NCBI GenBank assembly: GCA_036563505.1
Contig: DATCMH010000017.1
Span: 1-64,000, forward strand
Reading direction: 5' to 3'
DNA: 64,000 nucleotides
Source: DATCMH01 sp036563505
Lineage (GTDB): Bacteria; Pseudomonadota; Alphaproteobacteria; Rhizobiales; Beijerinckiaceae
Positions 8,219 to 20,003 of the stretch are shown here, one piece after another; position 1 is the first letter of the stretch; every line of letters begins with the position of its first letter. The notes below the pieces were generated by a model, which saw nothing but the letters and a program-made list of their open reading frames with translations, had not been told where the DNA came from and searched no databases. The position numbers were made by a program, and so were the translations under genes.

Positions 8219-8530
8219 CGATGACGTTCTGAGCGACTCGGGTCTATGCCCGGCACCCCTCATCCGCCCTCGCGTCGCGGGGCCACCTTCTCCCGCGGAG
8301 GGGAGAAGGTTAGGGAGCCCCTCCCTCTCCCCTTCAGCGGGAGAAGGTGGCCCCGCGAAGCGGGGTCGGGAGAGGGGGCGCTCGCACCAGCGCGCGCTCG
8401 ACCGAGAGGCCGATCAGGATCCCTCCGCCTCGCCGGACCGCTTCGCGAGGCGCCCTGCAGGCGCCTACCCCTCATCCGCCTGCCTCAAGGCAGGCACCTT
8501 CTCCCTCAAGGGAGAAGGGAAGACCGAAAA
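8219..8530. repeat. Cluster of family-D hairpin repeats
   Basis: No gene is supported here. The stretch is a series of G+C-rich inverted repeats: ccttctcccgcggaggggagaagg near 8285, gagaaggtggccccgcgaagcggggtc near 8343, and cctgcctcaaggcagg plus ccttctccctcaagggagaagg near 8477-8518. The same units are found at 224-276 and 55343-55552. It sits at the 3' ends of two converging genes and may end both transcripts. Confidence 0.6.
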
Positions 8531-10390
<1,860 letters not shown>

Positions 10391-10461
10391 CACGCGCTCC
10401 TCGCGACACCCTTGACCACGACACCCTTGACCAGGGGCGGCGGGGCCTCGATGACCCCGCG

Positions 10462-10926
10462 ATGCCGCGCCTTGCCCTGTACCAACCCGACATCCCGCAG
10501 AATACCGGAACCCTGCTCAGGCTCGCCGCGTGCCTCGGCGTGCCCGTCGAGATCATCGAGCCCGCGGGCTTCGACGTGTCGGACCGCAACCTGCGGCGGG
10601 CCGGCCTCGACTATCTGGAGCAGGCGACCATCGCCCGCCACGTCTCCTGGAGCCGCTTCGAGGCGTGGCGCCGCGCCGCGGGCCACCGTCTCGTGCTCGC
10701 GACGACGCGAGCGGCAACGCCCTACACCGCTCATCGGTTCGACGCCGCCGACGTGATCCTGCTCGGCCGCGAGTCGGCCGGCGTGCCCGACGAGGTCCAC
10801 GAGGCCGCCGACGCCCGGGTTCTCGTCCCCATGCGCGAAGGGCTGCGCTCCCTCAACGTCGCGGTCTGCGGCGCGATGCTGTTGGGCGAGGCGCTGCGGC
10901 AGACGGACGGGTTTCCAAGGGGGTGA
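10462..10926 (+). CDS. trmL: tRNA (cytidine(34)-2'-O)-methyltransferase
   Basis: A 154-residue SPOUT methyltransferase, the usual minimal length for TrmL/YibK. It methylates the wobble ribose of tRNA-Leu using SAM. PDIPQNTGTLLRLAACLG at the N-terminus, the trefoil-knot segments LLGRESAGVPDEV and VPMREGLRSLNVAVCGAMLL are diagnostic. It stands between the ABC exporter and hemF, apparently as its own unit. A G+C-rich repeat region follows it. Confidence 0.95.
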   Translation: MPRLALYQPDIPQNTGTLLRLAACLGVPVEIIEPAGFDVSDRNLRRAGLDYLEQATIARHVSWSRFEAWRRAAGHRLVLATTRAATPYTAHRFDAADVILLGRESAGVPDEVHEAADARVLVPMREGLRSLNVAVCGAMLLGEALRQTDGFPRG

Positions 10927-10964
10927 GAGGCGGATCCGGAGGGTTTCGGGGGCGACGCCCAGCA

Positions 10965-11095
10965 TTCACCCCACCCGACCCTGCTGCGCAGGGCCACCCT
11001 CCCCGCGGGCGAGGAGGGATCGCGAACGGCACCGCTCCTCATCCCTCCTCGCTTGCGGGGAGGGTGGACGGCGAAGCCGGCCGGGTGGGGGCAGC
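10965..11095. repeat. Hairpin-rich repeat, diverged family D
   Basis: Contains cctgctgcgcaggg, ccaccctccccgcgggcgaggaggg and, further on, an inverted cctcctcgcttgcggggagggtgg. The unit resembles the hairpins at 55487-55552. No gene is seen in it. Confidence 0.5.
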
Positions 11096-11161
11096 GTTGG
11101 GCGCAAGGTCAGCATGACATCGAGGTTCCCCGCCCGCCCCGCCTCCGCTATCACCTTGGCC

Positions 11162-12055
11162 ATGACCGAGACCGACGCCGTCGCCCACTTCCAAACCGCC
11201 GCTCCCGCTTGGTTCGCCACCTTGCGCGACCGCATCTGCGCCGCGCTCGAAAGCATCGAGGACGAGGCGACAGGCCCCCTCCCCCCGGAGGCGCCCGAAC
11301 CGGGCCGCTTCGAGCGGCGCCCCTGGGAGCGCACCGATCACAGCGGTGGGCCAGGCGGCGGCGGCACCATGGGCCTCATGAGAGGCCGGGTTTTCGAAAA
11401 GGTGGGCGTCCACGTCTCCACGGTGCACGGCACCTTCGCGCCGGAGTTCCGGGGCCAGATCCCGGGCTCGGCCGAGGACCCGCGCTTCTGGGCCTCGGGC
11501 ATCTCCGTCATCGCCCATCCCTGGAACCCGCACGTGCCCACCGTGCACATGAACACCCGCTTCGTGGTGACGACGAAAGCGTGGTTCGGCGGCGGGGCGG
11601 ACCTCACTCCCGTGCTCGACCGCCGGCGCACGCAGTCCGATCCGGATGCGCAGGCCTTCCACAAGGCGATGCGCGGCGCCTGCGCCGGCCGGCCTGGGGT
11701 CGATTACGAGCGCTACAAGGCGTGGTGTGACGAGTATTTCCACCTCAAGCACCGCAACGAGCCGCGGGGCATCGGCGGCATCTTCTACGACAACCACTGG
11801 ACGGGCGATCCCGACGCGGATTTCGCTCTCACCCGCGCCGTGGGCGAGGCTTTTCTCGCGGTCTACCCCGCCATCGTGCGCCGGAACGTCGGGACGCCCT
11901 GGACCGAGGCGGACCGCCACGAGCAGCAGGTGCGCCGGGGCCGCTACGTGGAGTTCAACCTGCTCCACGACCGTGGCACGATCTTCGGCCTCAAGACCGG
12001 GGGCAACGTGGACTCGATTCTCTCCTCCATGCCGCCCACGGTGCGCTGGCCCTGA
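11162..12055 (+). CDS. hemF: Oxygen-dependent coproporphyrinogen III oxidase
   Basis: A 297-residue HemF, full length. It oxidatively decarboxylates coproporphyrinogen III to protoporphyrinogen IX in haem synthesis using O2. Typical segments are GGPGGGGTMGLMRGRVFEK, the dimer-interface WFGGGADLTP, and GIGGIFYDNH near the C-terminal third. The start MTETDAVAHF at 11162 is preferred over an in-frame ATG 16 codons upstream because it fits the family's N-terminus. It converges on cca with only 16 bases between the stops. Confidence 0.95.
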   Translation: MTETDAVAHFQTAAPAWFATLRDRICAALESIEDEATGPLPPEAPEPGRFERRPWERTDHSGGPGGGGTMGLMRGRVFEKVGVHVSTVHGTFAPEFRGQIPGSAEDPRFWASGISVIAHPWNPHVPTVHMNTRFVVTTKAWFGGGADLTPVLDRRRTQSDPDAQAFHKAMRGACAGRPGVDYERYKAWCDEYFHLKHRNEPRGIGGIFYDNHWTGDPDADFALTRAVGEAFLAVYPAIVRRNVGTPWTEADRHEQQVRRGRYVEFNLLHDRGTIFGLKTGGNVDSILSSMPPTVRWP

Positions 12056-12071
12056 GACCGATCGAGAGGCG

Positions 12072-13328
12072 TTACGCCGCGCCCGGAGCCATCCGCTGCA
12101 GAAGGATCCGGCGAGCCTCCGATCCCTCGGGGCAGCCCTCCGCGAGCCATTGACGGCGGGCCTCGTCGAGCAGGCGGCCGATCTCGGGGCCCGGCGGCAG
12201 GCCGAGGCTCAGAAGGTCCGCGCCGCGCAGCGGAAAGACGGGCGCGTCCTCGATGCCCGCGACGTAGCGCTCGAACAGAGCGGCGGCGTCCGGCGCGAGG
12301 CGCGGGCGGGGTTCGCCGGCGAGCACTGCCAAGCCATCGACCACCGCCTCGCGCCCGTGCACGGCCGCGGCGACGCGCAAGGCTGACGCGTCGAGGCTCG
12401 GTCGGGTGCGCAGGGCGGTGAGGGCCAGCGCGTAAGCCCGCAGGCGGGCTTCCTCAGCGGAGGACAGGCGCAGCCGCTCGCCGAGCCGCTCGGCGTCCTC
12501 CGAAACCTGCACGGAGAGCGCGGCGAGCCGGCGCACGGGGTCGGGCGCGCCGGCATCGCATACGGCCACCCGGTTCAGGCGACCCATTTCCCCGACTCCG
12601 CCCAGGATCAGAGCCAGAAACCCGGACTCGCTCATCGCCGCGATGGTCGGCACGGCGCGGCGCGTGCCCAGGAGCTTCAGGAGTTCCGCCCGGACCCGCT
12701 CGCGGGACAGGATCGACAGGCCGGCGCGCTCCCGGATGGCGGCGGCGAGCCCCGCCGCGTCGAGGGGTCCCTCCCCGACCTGGGCGTGGAAGCGGAAGAA
12801 GCGCAGGATGCGAAGGTAATCCTCGCGGATGCGGGTCGACGGGTCGCCGATGAAGCGCACCCGCCGCGCCTGGACGTCCGCGACGCCGCCCACCTCGTCG
12901 TGGAGCCGGCCGTCGGCGCTAAGCGATAGGGCGTTGACGGTGAAGTCCCGGCGCAGGGCGTCGGCGCGAAAGCTGCGGCCGAAGCGCACGAGAGCGTGGC
13001 GGCCGTCCGTCTCCACGTCCTCGCGCAAGGTCGTGACCTCGAAGGCATCATCGGCGACGAGCACGGTGACCGTGCCGTGCTCGATCCCCGTCGGCACGAC
13101 GCGCAGCCCCGCGGCCCGGGCCCGGCGCGTGGTGACGTCCGGGGTCGCCGTGGTGCAGAAGTCGATTTCGTGCACCGCCTCCCCGAGGAGGGCGTTGCGG
13201 ATCGCGCCGCCGACGAGACGGGTCTCCTCGCCCCCGTCGTCGAGGGCGGCGAGCACGGTGCGAACCTCCGGTCGCGCGAGGAGCGCGGTGAGGGCAGGCT
13301 CGCCGCCAAGCTCGCCCCCCCGCGTCAC
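12072..13328 (-). CDS. cca: CCA tRNA nucleotidyltransferase / poly(A) polymerase family
   Basis: A 418-residue class II nucleotidyltransferase. The head has LVGGAIRNALLG with the metal-binding acidic pair in HEIDFCTTATPD. The neck shows RRDFTVNALSL and the ATP/CTP-selecting EDYLRILRFFRFHAQ. It adds CCA to tRNA 3' ends; a poly(A) polymerase role cannot be fully excluded. The GTG start overlaps the stop of the DUF6111 gene (GTGA), so they are coupled. It belongs to the unit DUF1285-nudL-DUF6111-cca, a conserved alphaproteobacterial order. Confidence 0.92.
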   Translation of the reverse strand: MTRGGELGGEPALTALLARPEVRTVLAALDDGGEETRLVGGAIRNALLGEAVHEIDFCTTATPDVTTRRARAAGLRVVPTGIEHGTVTVLVADDAFEVTTLREDVETDGRHALVRFGRSFRADALRRDFTVNALSLSADGRLHDEVGGVADVQARRVRFIGDPSTRIREDYLRILRFFRFHAQVGEGPLDAAGLAAAIRERAGLSILSRERVRAELLKLLGTRRAVPTIAAMSESGFLALILGGVGEMGRLNRVAVCDAGAPDPVRRLAALSVQVSEDAERLGERLRLSSAEEARLRAYALALTALRTRPSLDASALRVAAAVHGREAVVDGLAVLAGEPRPRLAPDAAALFERYVAGIEDAPVFPLRGADLLSLGLPPGPEIGRLLDEARRQWLAEGCPEGSEARRILLQRMAPGAA

Positions 13329-13582
13329 CGGAATTGCCCAGGCACCACGCGCCCGTTCTCGATGTGGGTCGGCACGAACTGGCCCGTGCTGCGCCCGGCG
13401 AAGATCCCCGTCAGGAGCAGAGACGTCACGACGATCGCCAGACCCGCGATCAAGAGCCAGCCCACCTTTCCTTCCCATTCCGAGCCGTGGAACGGGTTGC
13501 GGCGGCGCAGCACGAGGTAGAGGCCGAAGAGGAGGAAAGGCGCCAGGAAAAGCACCGCCTCCTCGAAGATCACCCGGCTCAC
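13325..13582 (-). CDS. DUF6111-like small membrane protein
   Basis: An 85-residue protein with two predicted transmembrane segments (ILFLAPFLLFGLYLVL-like near residues 10-25 and LLIAGLAIVVTSLLLTGIF near 43-61) and a loop containing RRRNPFHGSEWEGK. The function is unknown. The GTG start has a good AGAGG ribosome site seven bases upstream. The placement between nudL and cca is the normal position of this family in Hyphomicrobiales. Confidence 0.8.
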   Translation of the reverse strand: MSRVIFEEAVLFLAPFLLFGLYLVLRRRNPFHGSEWEGKVGWLLIAGLAIVVTSLLLTGIFAGRSTGQFVPTHIENGRVVPGQFR

Positions 13583-13634
13583 GATGCGCCTCTCGCACGG
13601 TCGCAGCGCGTCGTTCTCGTCGATCCGGCGTGCG

Positions 13635-14276
13635 TCATGATCCGTAGAGCCTGTCCGTCAGGTTGCGCAGGATGCCCGCCGTGGCGCCCCAGATGGTCCG
13701 GGTTCCGAACGGAATGGCGTAGAAGCGGCGGCGCTGCCCCTTCCATTCGCGCTCGTGCAGCTCGTAACTCGCCCGATCGAGCAGAAGGCCGAGCGGCACC
13801 TCGAAGGCGTCGGCGACCTCGGCGGGGTTGAGCGCGAGGGTGAAGCCCGGCTCGACAAGGCCGACGACGGGGGTGATGAAGTAGTTCGTGCCCGTCAGAT
13901 AGGCGTCGAGGTAACCGAGCGGCTCGACGCGGTCGCGGGCGAGGCCGATCTCCTCCTCCGCTTCCCGCAGCGCCGTGACGAGAGGCGCGCCGTCCTCCGC
14001 ATCCACCTTGCCGCCAGGAAAAGCGATCTGCCCGGAATGGTCGCGCAGCGAAGCGGTGCGCTGGGTCAGCAGCACCGTCGCGGCGCCGGGATGAAGCACC
14101 ACGGGGATGAGAACCGCCGCGGCTTTCGGCGGGGCGCCGAGGGCCGGCAGCGGCTCGTTGAGACTGTGATCGCCGCGCGGGTTGTTGGTGGGGTTGAAGG
14201 GCCCGGGCGGCGCAACGTGGAGGCGCGCGCGGGCGCGGGCGACGAAGTCGGCGGTGTCGACGGCTTCGAGGATCAC
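13635..14276 (-). CDS. nudL: Nudix hydrolase, CoA pyrophosphatase type
   Basis: A 213-residue Nudix protein. It has the CoA-pyrophosphatase (UPF0035) signature LLTQRTASLRDHSGQIAFPGG just before the Nudix helix TALREAEEEIGL, which carries the metal-binding glutamates. It is predicted to hydrolyse CoA and its derivatives to phosphopantetheine and 3',5'-ADP. The GTG start overlaps the DUF1285 stop by 3-4 bases. The two-residue offset within the Nudix box is usual for this subfamily. Confidence 0.9.
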   Translation of the reverse strand: MILEAVDTADFVARARARLHVAPPGPFNPTNNPRGDHSLNEPLPALGAPPKAAAVLIPVVLHPGAATVLLTQRTASLRDHSGQIAFPGGKVDAEDGAPLVTALREAEEEIGLARDRVEPLGYLDAYLTGTNYFITPVVGLVEPGFTLALNPAEVADAFEVPLGLLLDRASYELHEREWKGQRRRFYAIPFGTRTIWGATAGILRNLTDRLYGS

Positions 14277-14869
14277 GCCTGGTCCGCCGGGCCGATCACG
14301 TGGAAGCTGCCGCCCGCCGCGACGCCGACGACCTTCGCGCCGTCGATCATGCGCTCCTCGGCGAGATCGGCGAGGTCGTAGGCGAGCGCCCGGGTCAGCC
14401 GGGCCCAGAGGTCGCCCCGCACACGCAGGTAGGGCTTGAGGCCGCCGGCCTCGTCGCGGGCGAAGCGCAAAGGGTGTTCGGGGCCGACGCGCACGAGGTC
14501 GTCGACGTTGGTGCGGAAGGCGAGGTCACGGCTCTCGCCCTCCCCCTCCACCGCCATCTCCACGGCCTGGAACGGCGCATCCTCCACCTCGATGCCGACG
14601 CGCTCCACGGGGGTGACGAGAACGAACCGCTCCGGGTCGCGGCGCAGGATCGTGGAGAACAGCTTCACGAGGGCCGGACGCTGGATGGGGCTGCCGTTGT
14701 AGTGCCAGGTCCCATCGGCGGCGATGCGCATCGGGATCTCGCCGCAATAGGGCGGGTTCCAGCGCTCGACCGGCGGCGGGCCCTTGCCCTTGGCGACCTC
14801 GCCCAGCGCCGCGGCGAGGCGGCTCACGGCGTCGCCGGCATCAGGCGATTCAGGGGGCGGGCTGGTCAT
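14273..14869 (-). CDS. DUF1285 family protein
   Basis: A 198-residue cytosolic protein. Family marks are PPVERWNPPYCGEIPMRI, the WHYNGSPIQRPALVKLFSTIL strand-helix, and VTPVERVGIEVEDAPF. The biochemical role is unknown. The start MTSPPPES at 14869 is chosen over an upstream in-frame ATG since the first 25 residues of the longer form lack family character. First gene of the minus-strand unit DUF1285-nudL-DUF6111-cca, divergent from moxR. Confidence 0.88.
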   Translation of the reverse strand: MTSPPPESPDAGDAVSRLAAALGEVAKGKGPPPVERWNPPYCGEIPMRIAADGTWHYNGSPIQRPALVKLFSTILRRDPERFVLVTPVERVGIEVEDAPFQAVEMAVEGEGESRDLAFRTNVDDLVRVGPEHPLRFARDEAGGLKPYLRVRGDLWARLTRALAYDLADLAEERMIDGAKVVGVAAGGSFHVIGPADQA

Positions 14870-15088
14870 GACGGGATCGTGAAGCAGGTTCTCGACACGA
14901 GACGGCAGGCACTTCATCGCACGAGGAACGGCCGCAAACGACATCCTCGCAAGGGAAACGCATCATAGGCCCGTTCGTCTCCCCGTCCAGGCGCGGGGCT
15001 GCTGCGTCGCATCGACCCGCTTGCCAGGCTTCTCCGTTCGTCGGATGCTGATGGCGGGGGTGCTCGCGGGTCACGATAGGAGAACCGC
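14870..15088. other. Divergent promoter region, DUF1285 / moxR
   Basis: A 219-base gap between two divergent operons. I find no clear repeat, operator or sigma-70 box; the promoters of both units must lie here. Confidence 0.4.
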
Positions 15089-16114
<1,026 letters not shown>

Positions 16115-16121
16115 TCGCGCC

Positions 16122-17048
16122 ATGACACGCACCCGGGTTTTCGACGAGAGCGCCCGCGCGCCCGGGCGGCGCGAGATCGGCGCTGGCCTCAAGATCGCGG
16201 ACCGCATGCCGCGGATCGTTCTCGAGGCCCGCCGCGTTGCCGCGACCCTCACCCACGGTACGCACGGCCGCCGCCGGGCCGGCGTCGGCGAGAATTTCTG
16301 GCAGTTCCGTCCCTTCGGGGTCGGCGAGGCGGCGCACCGCATCGATTGGCGCCGCTCGGGCCGGGACGACCGGCTCTACGTGCGCGAGCGGGAATGGGAG
16401 GCGGCCCATTCCGTGTGGCTGTGGATCGACCGCTCCGCGTCGATGGCCTTCGGCTCGGAACTTGCCCGGGTGCCCAAGGTGGAGCGGGCCATGGTGCTGG
16501 GGTTCGTCCTCGCCGACGTGCTCGTCGAGGCGGGCGAACGCGTCGGCCTGCTCGGCGCGATGCCGGCCCGCGCGAGCCGCAAGATCATGGAGCGCATGGC
16601 CGAGGCCCTCGTCACGGACCGCTGGTCGCTGGACGAGGACCTCGCCCCCAAGGCGCCCATCGGCCGCACGGACGAGGCCATCCTGATCAGCGACTTCCTC
16701 TCTCCCGTCGAAGAGATCGCGCGCACCGTCGAGGCCATCGGCGGGCGCGGCGCCCGCGGCCACCTCCTCGTCGTGGCCGATCCCGTGGAGGAAACCTTCC
16801 CCTTCGAGGGTCAGGCGGTGCTGGAGGAGACGGAGGACGGCTCGTCGCTGCGCGTCGGCGACGCCGCGCTCTGGGGTCGGGCCTACCGCGAACGGATGCT
16901 GCGCCACCGCGGGGCGCTCGCGGATCTGGCGCGCAGCCGCGGCTGGTCCTTCACGCTTCACCGCACCGACGCTTCGGCGACCCAGGCGGCTTTGCGGGTG
17001 CTGACCCTCGTCGCGGCCGCCCGCAGCGAAGCGCTCGGCGTGGCATGA
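16122..17048 (+). CDS. DUF58 domain protein (vWA-like)
   Basis: A 308-residue cytosolic protein with the DUF58 core EAAHRIDWRRSGRDDRLYVRE followed by a metal-ion-dependent adhesion site, IDRSAS (DxSxS). These proteins are thought to be clients of MoxR ATPases. It has no transmembrane helix. It is second in the operon, 7 bases from moxR and 10 bases before the next gene. Precise function is not known. Confidence 0.92.
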   Translation: MTRTRVFDESARAPGRREIGAGLKIADRMPRIVLEARRVAATLTHGTHGRRRAGVGENFWQFRPFGVGEAAHRIDWRRSGRDDRLYVREREWEAAHSVWLWIDRSASMAFGSELARVPKVERAMVLGFVLADVLVEAGERVGLLGAMPARASRKIMERMAEALVTDRWSLDEDLAPKAPIGRTDEAILISDFLSPVEEIARTVEAIGGRGARGHLLVVADPVEETFPFEGQAVLEETEDGSSLRVGDAALWGRAYRERMLRHRGALADLARSRGWSFTLHRTDASATQAALRVLTLVAAARSEALGVA

Positions 17049-17058
17049 GAGAGCGGCG

Positions 17059-19857
17059 ATGATCTTCGGCCTGCCCCTCACCTTCGCCGCGCCCCTGGTG
17101 CTCGCGGCGCTCGCGGCGCTCCCGGCGATCTGGCTGCTGTTGCGGGTCACGCCGCCCCAGCCCCGGCGCATCGCCTTTCCGCCGCTCAAGATCATGCGGG
17201 ACTTGCTCCCGAAGCGGGAGACGCCGGCGCGCACGCCGTGGTGGCTGCTGCTCATCCGCCTCGCGCTGGCGGCCTGCCTCATCCTGGCGGCCTCCGGCCC
17301 AGTCTGGAATCCCGTACCGAGCGGCGGCTCCGGGCCCCTTCTCCTCGTCCTCGACAACGGCGTGACGGCCGCGCACGACTGGCGCGACCGATCGACCTTC
17401 GCCGTGGCCCAGGTCGAGGCCGCGGCGCGCGCGGGACGCCCCGTCGCTTTCGTCGCCACCGCCGAGCGGCCGGCCGACATCGCGATCACCGCTCCGGCGG
17501 CGGCGCTCGAGCGCATGCGGGCGCTTCGCCCGGCGCCCCACCTGCCCGACCGCAGCCTGCACCTGCCGACGATCGAGCGCTTCCTCGCCGCGACGCCGGG
17601 CGCCGACGTGACGTGGATCGGAGACGGGGTGGCCGGCGTTGACGGGCAGGCTTTTGTCGAGGGCCTGTCCCGCATGGCCGCCAACCGGCTCACCCTGTTC
17701 CAGCCTGAGCGCAGCCCGGCGCTCGCGCTCACCGGCGCGGAGGGGGCCGCGGGGCCGCTTGCCGTCACGGTGATCCGTCCCGAGCCCAACGGCCGCGACG
17801 CGGGCACGCTGAGGGCGCTCGACCAGAAGAGCCTGCCGCTGGCCGACGTGCCGTTCCGCTTCGACGCTTCAGCCCGCGAGACGAAAGCGCAGTTCGAGCT
17901 GCCCGTCGAGATCCGCAACGCGGTGTCCCGCATCGAGGTACTGGGCGAAGGCTCGGCGGCGGCGGTCCACCTCCTCGACGAGCGCGGCAAGCGGCGGCGG
18001 GTCGGTCTCGTCTTCGGCGGCACCACGGACCAGGCGCAGCCGCTCCTCGCGCCGACCTATTATCTTGCCCGCGCGCTGACCCCCTATGCCGAGGTGCGGG
18101 AAGGCCGCGGCTCCGTCGCGGATGCCGTCACCCGCCTCCTCGACGAGCAGGCGAACGTGCTCGTGCTCGCCGATGTCGGCGGCCTCGACCGGGAGACGCT
18201 CGCCAAGGTGGCGGGCTTCGTCGAGCGCGGCGGCCTCCTCCTGCGCTTCGCGGGTTCGAGGCTTGCTGCCGGCAACGACGACCTCGTGCCCGTGCGCCTG
18301 CGCCGGGGCGGCCGCAGCCTCGGCGGAGCCTTGTCCTGGGAAACGCCCCGCACCTTCGCCCCCTTCACCCGCGAGAGCCCCTTCTTCGGTCTCACGATCC
18401 CGAGCGATATCGGCGTGCGGCGGCAGATCCTGGCCGAGCCTGAGGGCGATCTCGCGGAGAAGACCTGGGCGTCGCTCCAGGACGGCACGCCCATCGTCAC
18501 GGCGGCCAAGCGCGGCGAGGGACTCGTGGTGCTCTTCCACGTCACCGCCGACACCACCTGGTCGAATTTGCCGCTGTCGGGGCTCTTCGTCGACATGCTG
18601 CGCCGGGTCATGACGCTCGCCGGCGCGCCGGAGCGCTTAGGCAGCGAGACGGGCGCCGGGCCGCAGACCCTGGCGCCCCGCCTCGTGCTTGACGGCTTCG
18701 GTGCCTTCGCCTCCGCGCCGCCCACCGCCCGCGCCATCGCCCGCAACCATGCCGAGCGGGCCGTGCCGGAGCATCCACCGGGCTTCTACGGCCCGCTTGA
18801 CGGGAGCATCGCCGTGAACGCGCTCAAGGCTGGCGACCGTCTCGAACCGCTCGATGTCCGGGCGCTCGGCGCCCGGGTCGCGCCGCTCGCGGCCGCGCGC
18901 ACGGTCGACCTCAGGGCCCCGCTGCTGACGCTCGCGGTCTTGCTCTTCCTCCTCGACACCCTCGCCTCGCTCTGGCTCGGCGGGCACCTCGCGAACCTTG
19001 CCCGTCGCACCCACCGGGCCGGGGCCGCCGCGGGCCTGCTCGCGGCCATCGCGGGCCTGAGTTCCGTTGCTCCGCCGCCCGCCGCGGCGCAGGAGCAGAG
19101 GCCGGCTCCCATCACCCGCGAGAGCACGGCACCCGCCCTCGTGACCCGTCTGGCCTACGTGGTCACGGGGGACGCGGCGGCCGACGCGGTCAGCAAGGCG
19201 GGGCTCGAAGGCCTGACCCAGATCCTGGCGAGCCGCACGGCGTTAGAGCCCGGGGAGCCGGTCGGCGTCGACCTCACCCGGGACGAGCTCGCCTTCTTCC
19301 CCCTCCTCTACTGGCCGATCGTCGCCGGCCGGCCCCTGCCGAGCGAGGCCGCGGTGCGCCGCCTCGACGCCTTCATGAAGGGCGGCGGCACCGTGATCTT
19401 CGACACCCGCGACGCGATGACCGCCCGGCCGGGCAGCGCGAGCCCGGAGGGCGAGCAGTTGCGCCGCATGCTGGCGAGCCTCGACATTCCGGAGCTCGAG
19501 CCCGTGCCGCGCGACCACGTGCTCACCAAAACCTTCTACCTGCTGGACACTTTCCCGGGCCGCTACGCCACCGGCCAGACCTGGGTGGAGGCCCTGCCGC
19601 CCGCCACGGACGGCGAGCGCCGCCCGGCCCGCGCCGGCGACAGCGTCTCCCCCATCGTGATCACCTCAAACGACCTCGCCGCCGCCTGGGCCGTGGGGCG
19701 ACGCGGCGAGGCCCTCTATCCGACGGTCGGTTCGGACCCGCGCCAGCGCGAGACGGCGTTCCGGGGCGGCGTCAACCTCGTGATGTACGTGCTCACGGGC
19801 AACTACAAGGCCGACCAGGTCCATGTCCCGGCGCTGCTGGAGCGGCTGGGACAGTGA
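17059..19857 (+). CDS. BatA/DUF4159 membrane protein
   Basis: A 932-residue membrane protein. The N-terminal ~80 residues form the BatA-type double helix with the FPPLKIMRDLLP linker. A middle region resembles a glutamine-amidotransferase fold without a catalytic triad (LVLADVGGLDRETLAKVAGF). Two more membrane segments follow near residues 630-675. The C-terminal ~240 residues are DUF4159, with ELAFFPLLYWPIVAG and GGGTVIFDTRD. Part of the alphaproteobacterial MoxR operon, probably an envelope machine; no substrate is known. The 119-bp repeat lies between it and the next gene. Confidence 0.9.
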   Translation: MIFGLPLTFAAPLVLAALAALPAIWLLLRVTPPQPRRIAFPPLKIMRDLLPKRETPARTPWWLLLIRLALAACLILAASGPVWNPVPSGGSGPLLLVLDNGVTAAHDWRDRSTFAVAQVEAAARAGRPVAFVATAERPADIAITAPAAALERMRALRPAPHLPDRSLHLPTIERFLAATPGADVTWIGDGVAGVDGQAFVEGLSRMAANRLTLFQPERSPALALTGAEGAAGPLAVTVIRPEPNGRDAGTLRALDQKSLPLADVPFRFDASARETKAQFELPVEIRNAVSRIEVLGEGSAAAVHLLDERGKRRRVGLVFGGTTDQAQPLLAPTYYLARALTPYAEVREGRGSVADAVTRLLDEQANVLVLADVGGLDRETLAKVAGFVERGGLLLRFAGSRLAAGNDDLVPVRLRRGGRSLGGALSWETPRTFAPFTRESPFFGLTIPSDIGVRRQILAEPEGDLAEKTWASLQDGTPIVTAAKRGEGLVVLFHVTADTTWSNLPLSGLFVDMLRRVMTLAGAPERLGSETGAGPQTLAPRLVLDGFGAFASAPPTARAIARNHAERAVPEHPPGFYGPLDGSIAVNALKAGDRLEPLDVRALGARVAPLAAARTVDLRAPLLTLAVLLFLLDTLASLWLGGHLANLARRTHRAGAAAGLLAAIAGLSSVAPPPAAAQEQRPAPITRESTAPALVTRLAYVVTGDAAADAVSKAGLEGLTQILASRTALEPGEPVGVDLTRDELAFFPLLYWPIVAGRPLPSEAAVRRLDAFMKGGGTVIFDTRDAMTARPGSASPEGEQLRRMLASLDIPELEPVPRDHVLTKTFYLLDTFPGRYATGQTWVEALPPATDGERRPARAGDSVSPIVITSNDLAAAWAVGRRGEALYPTVGSDPRQRETAFRGGVNLVMYVLTGNYKADQVHVPALLERLGQ

Positions 19858-19863
19858 CCACCA

Positions 19864-19982
19864 TGTCATTCCGGGGCTCGGCAAAAGCCGAGAACCCGGA
19901 CCCCACGACCAGGCCGAGTGCTGCTCGCCGACGCTCACCCGGTCGTGGATTCCGGGTTCCGCTGCGCGGCCCCGGAATGACA
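19864..19982. repeat. 119-bp element with perfect 14-bp terminal inverted repeats
   Basis: The ends are tgtcattccggggc (19864-19877) and gccccggaatgaca (19969-19982), an exact inverted pair. Inside is a second pair, ctcggcaaaagccgag and a cacgacc/ggtcgtg arm pair. No coding capacity. It fills the gap between two genes of the moxR operon. The tgtcat start is shared with family A. Confidence 0.85.
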
Positions 19983-20003
19983 AACTGGAGACGGTAACTT
20001 CGC

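Noticed and set aside
8219..8530. CRISPR-like series of similar units
   Set aside because: The units are palindromes of differing length without regular spacers, and no cas genes are present.
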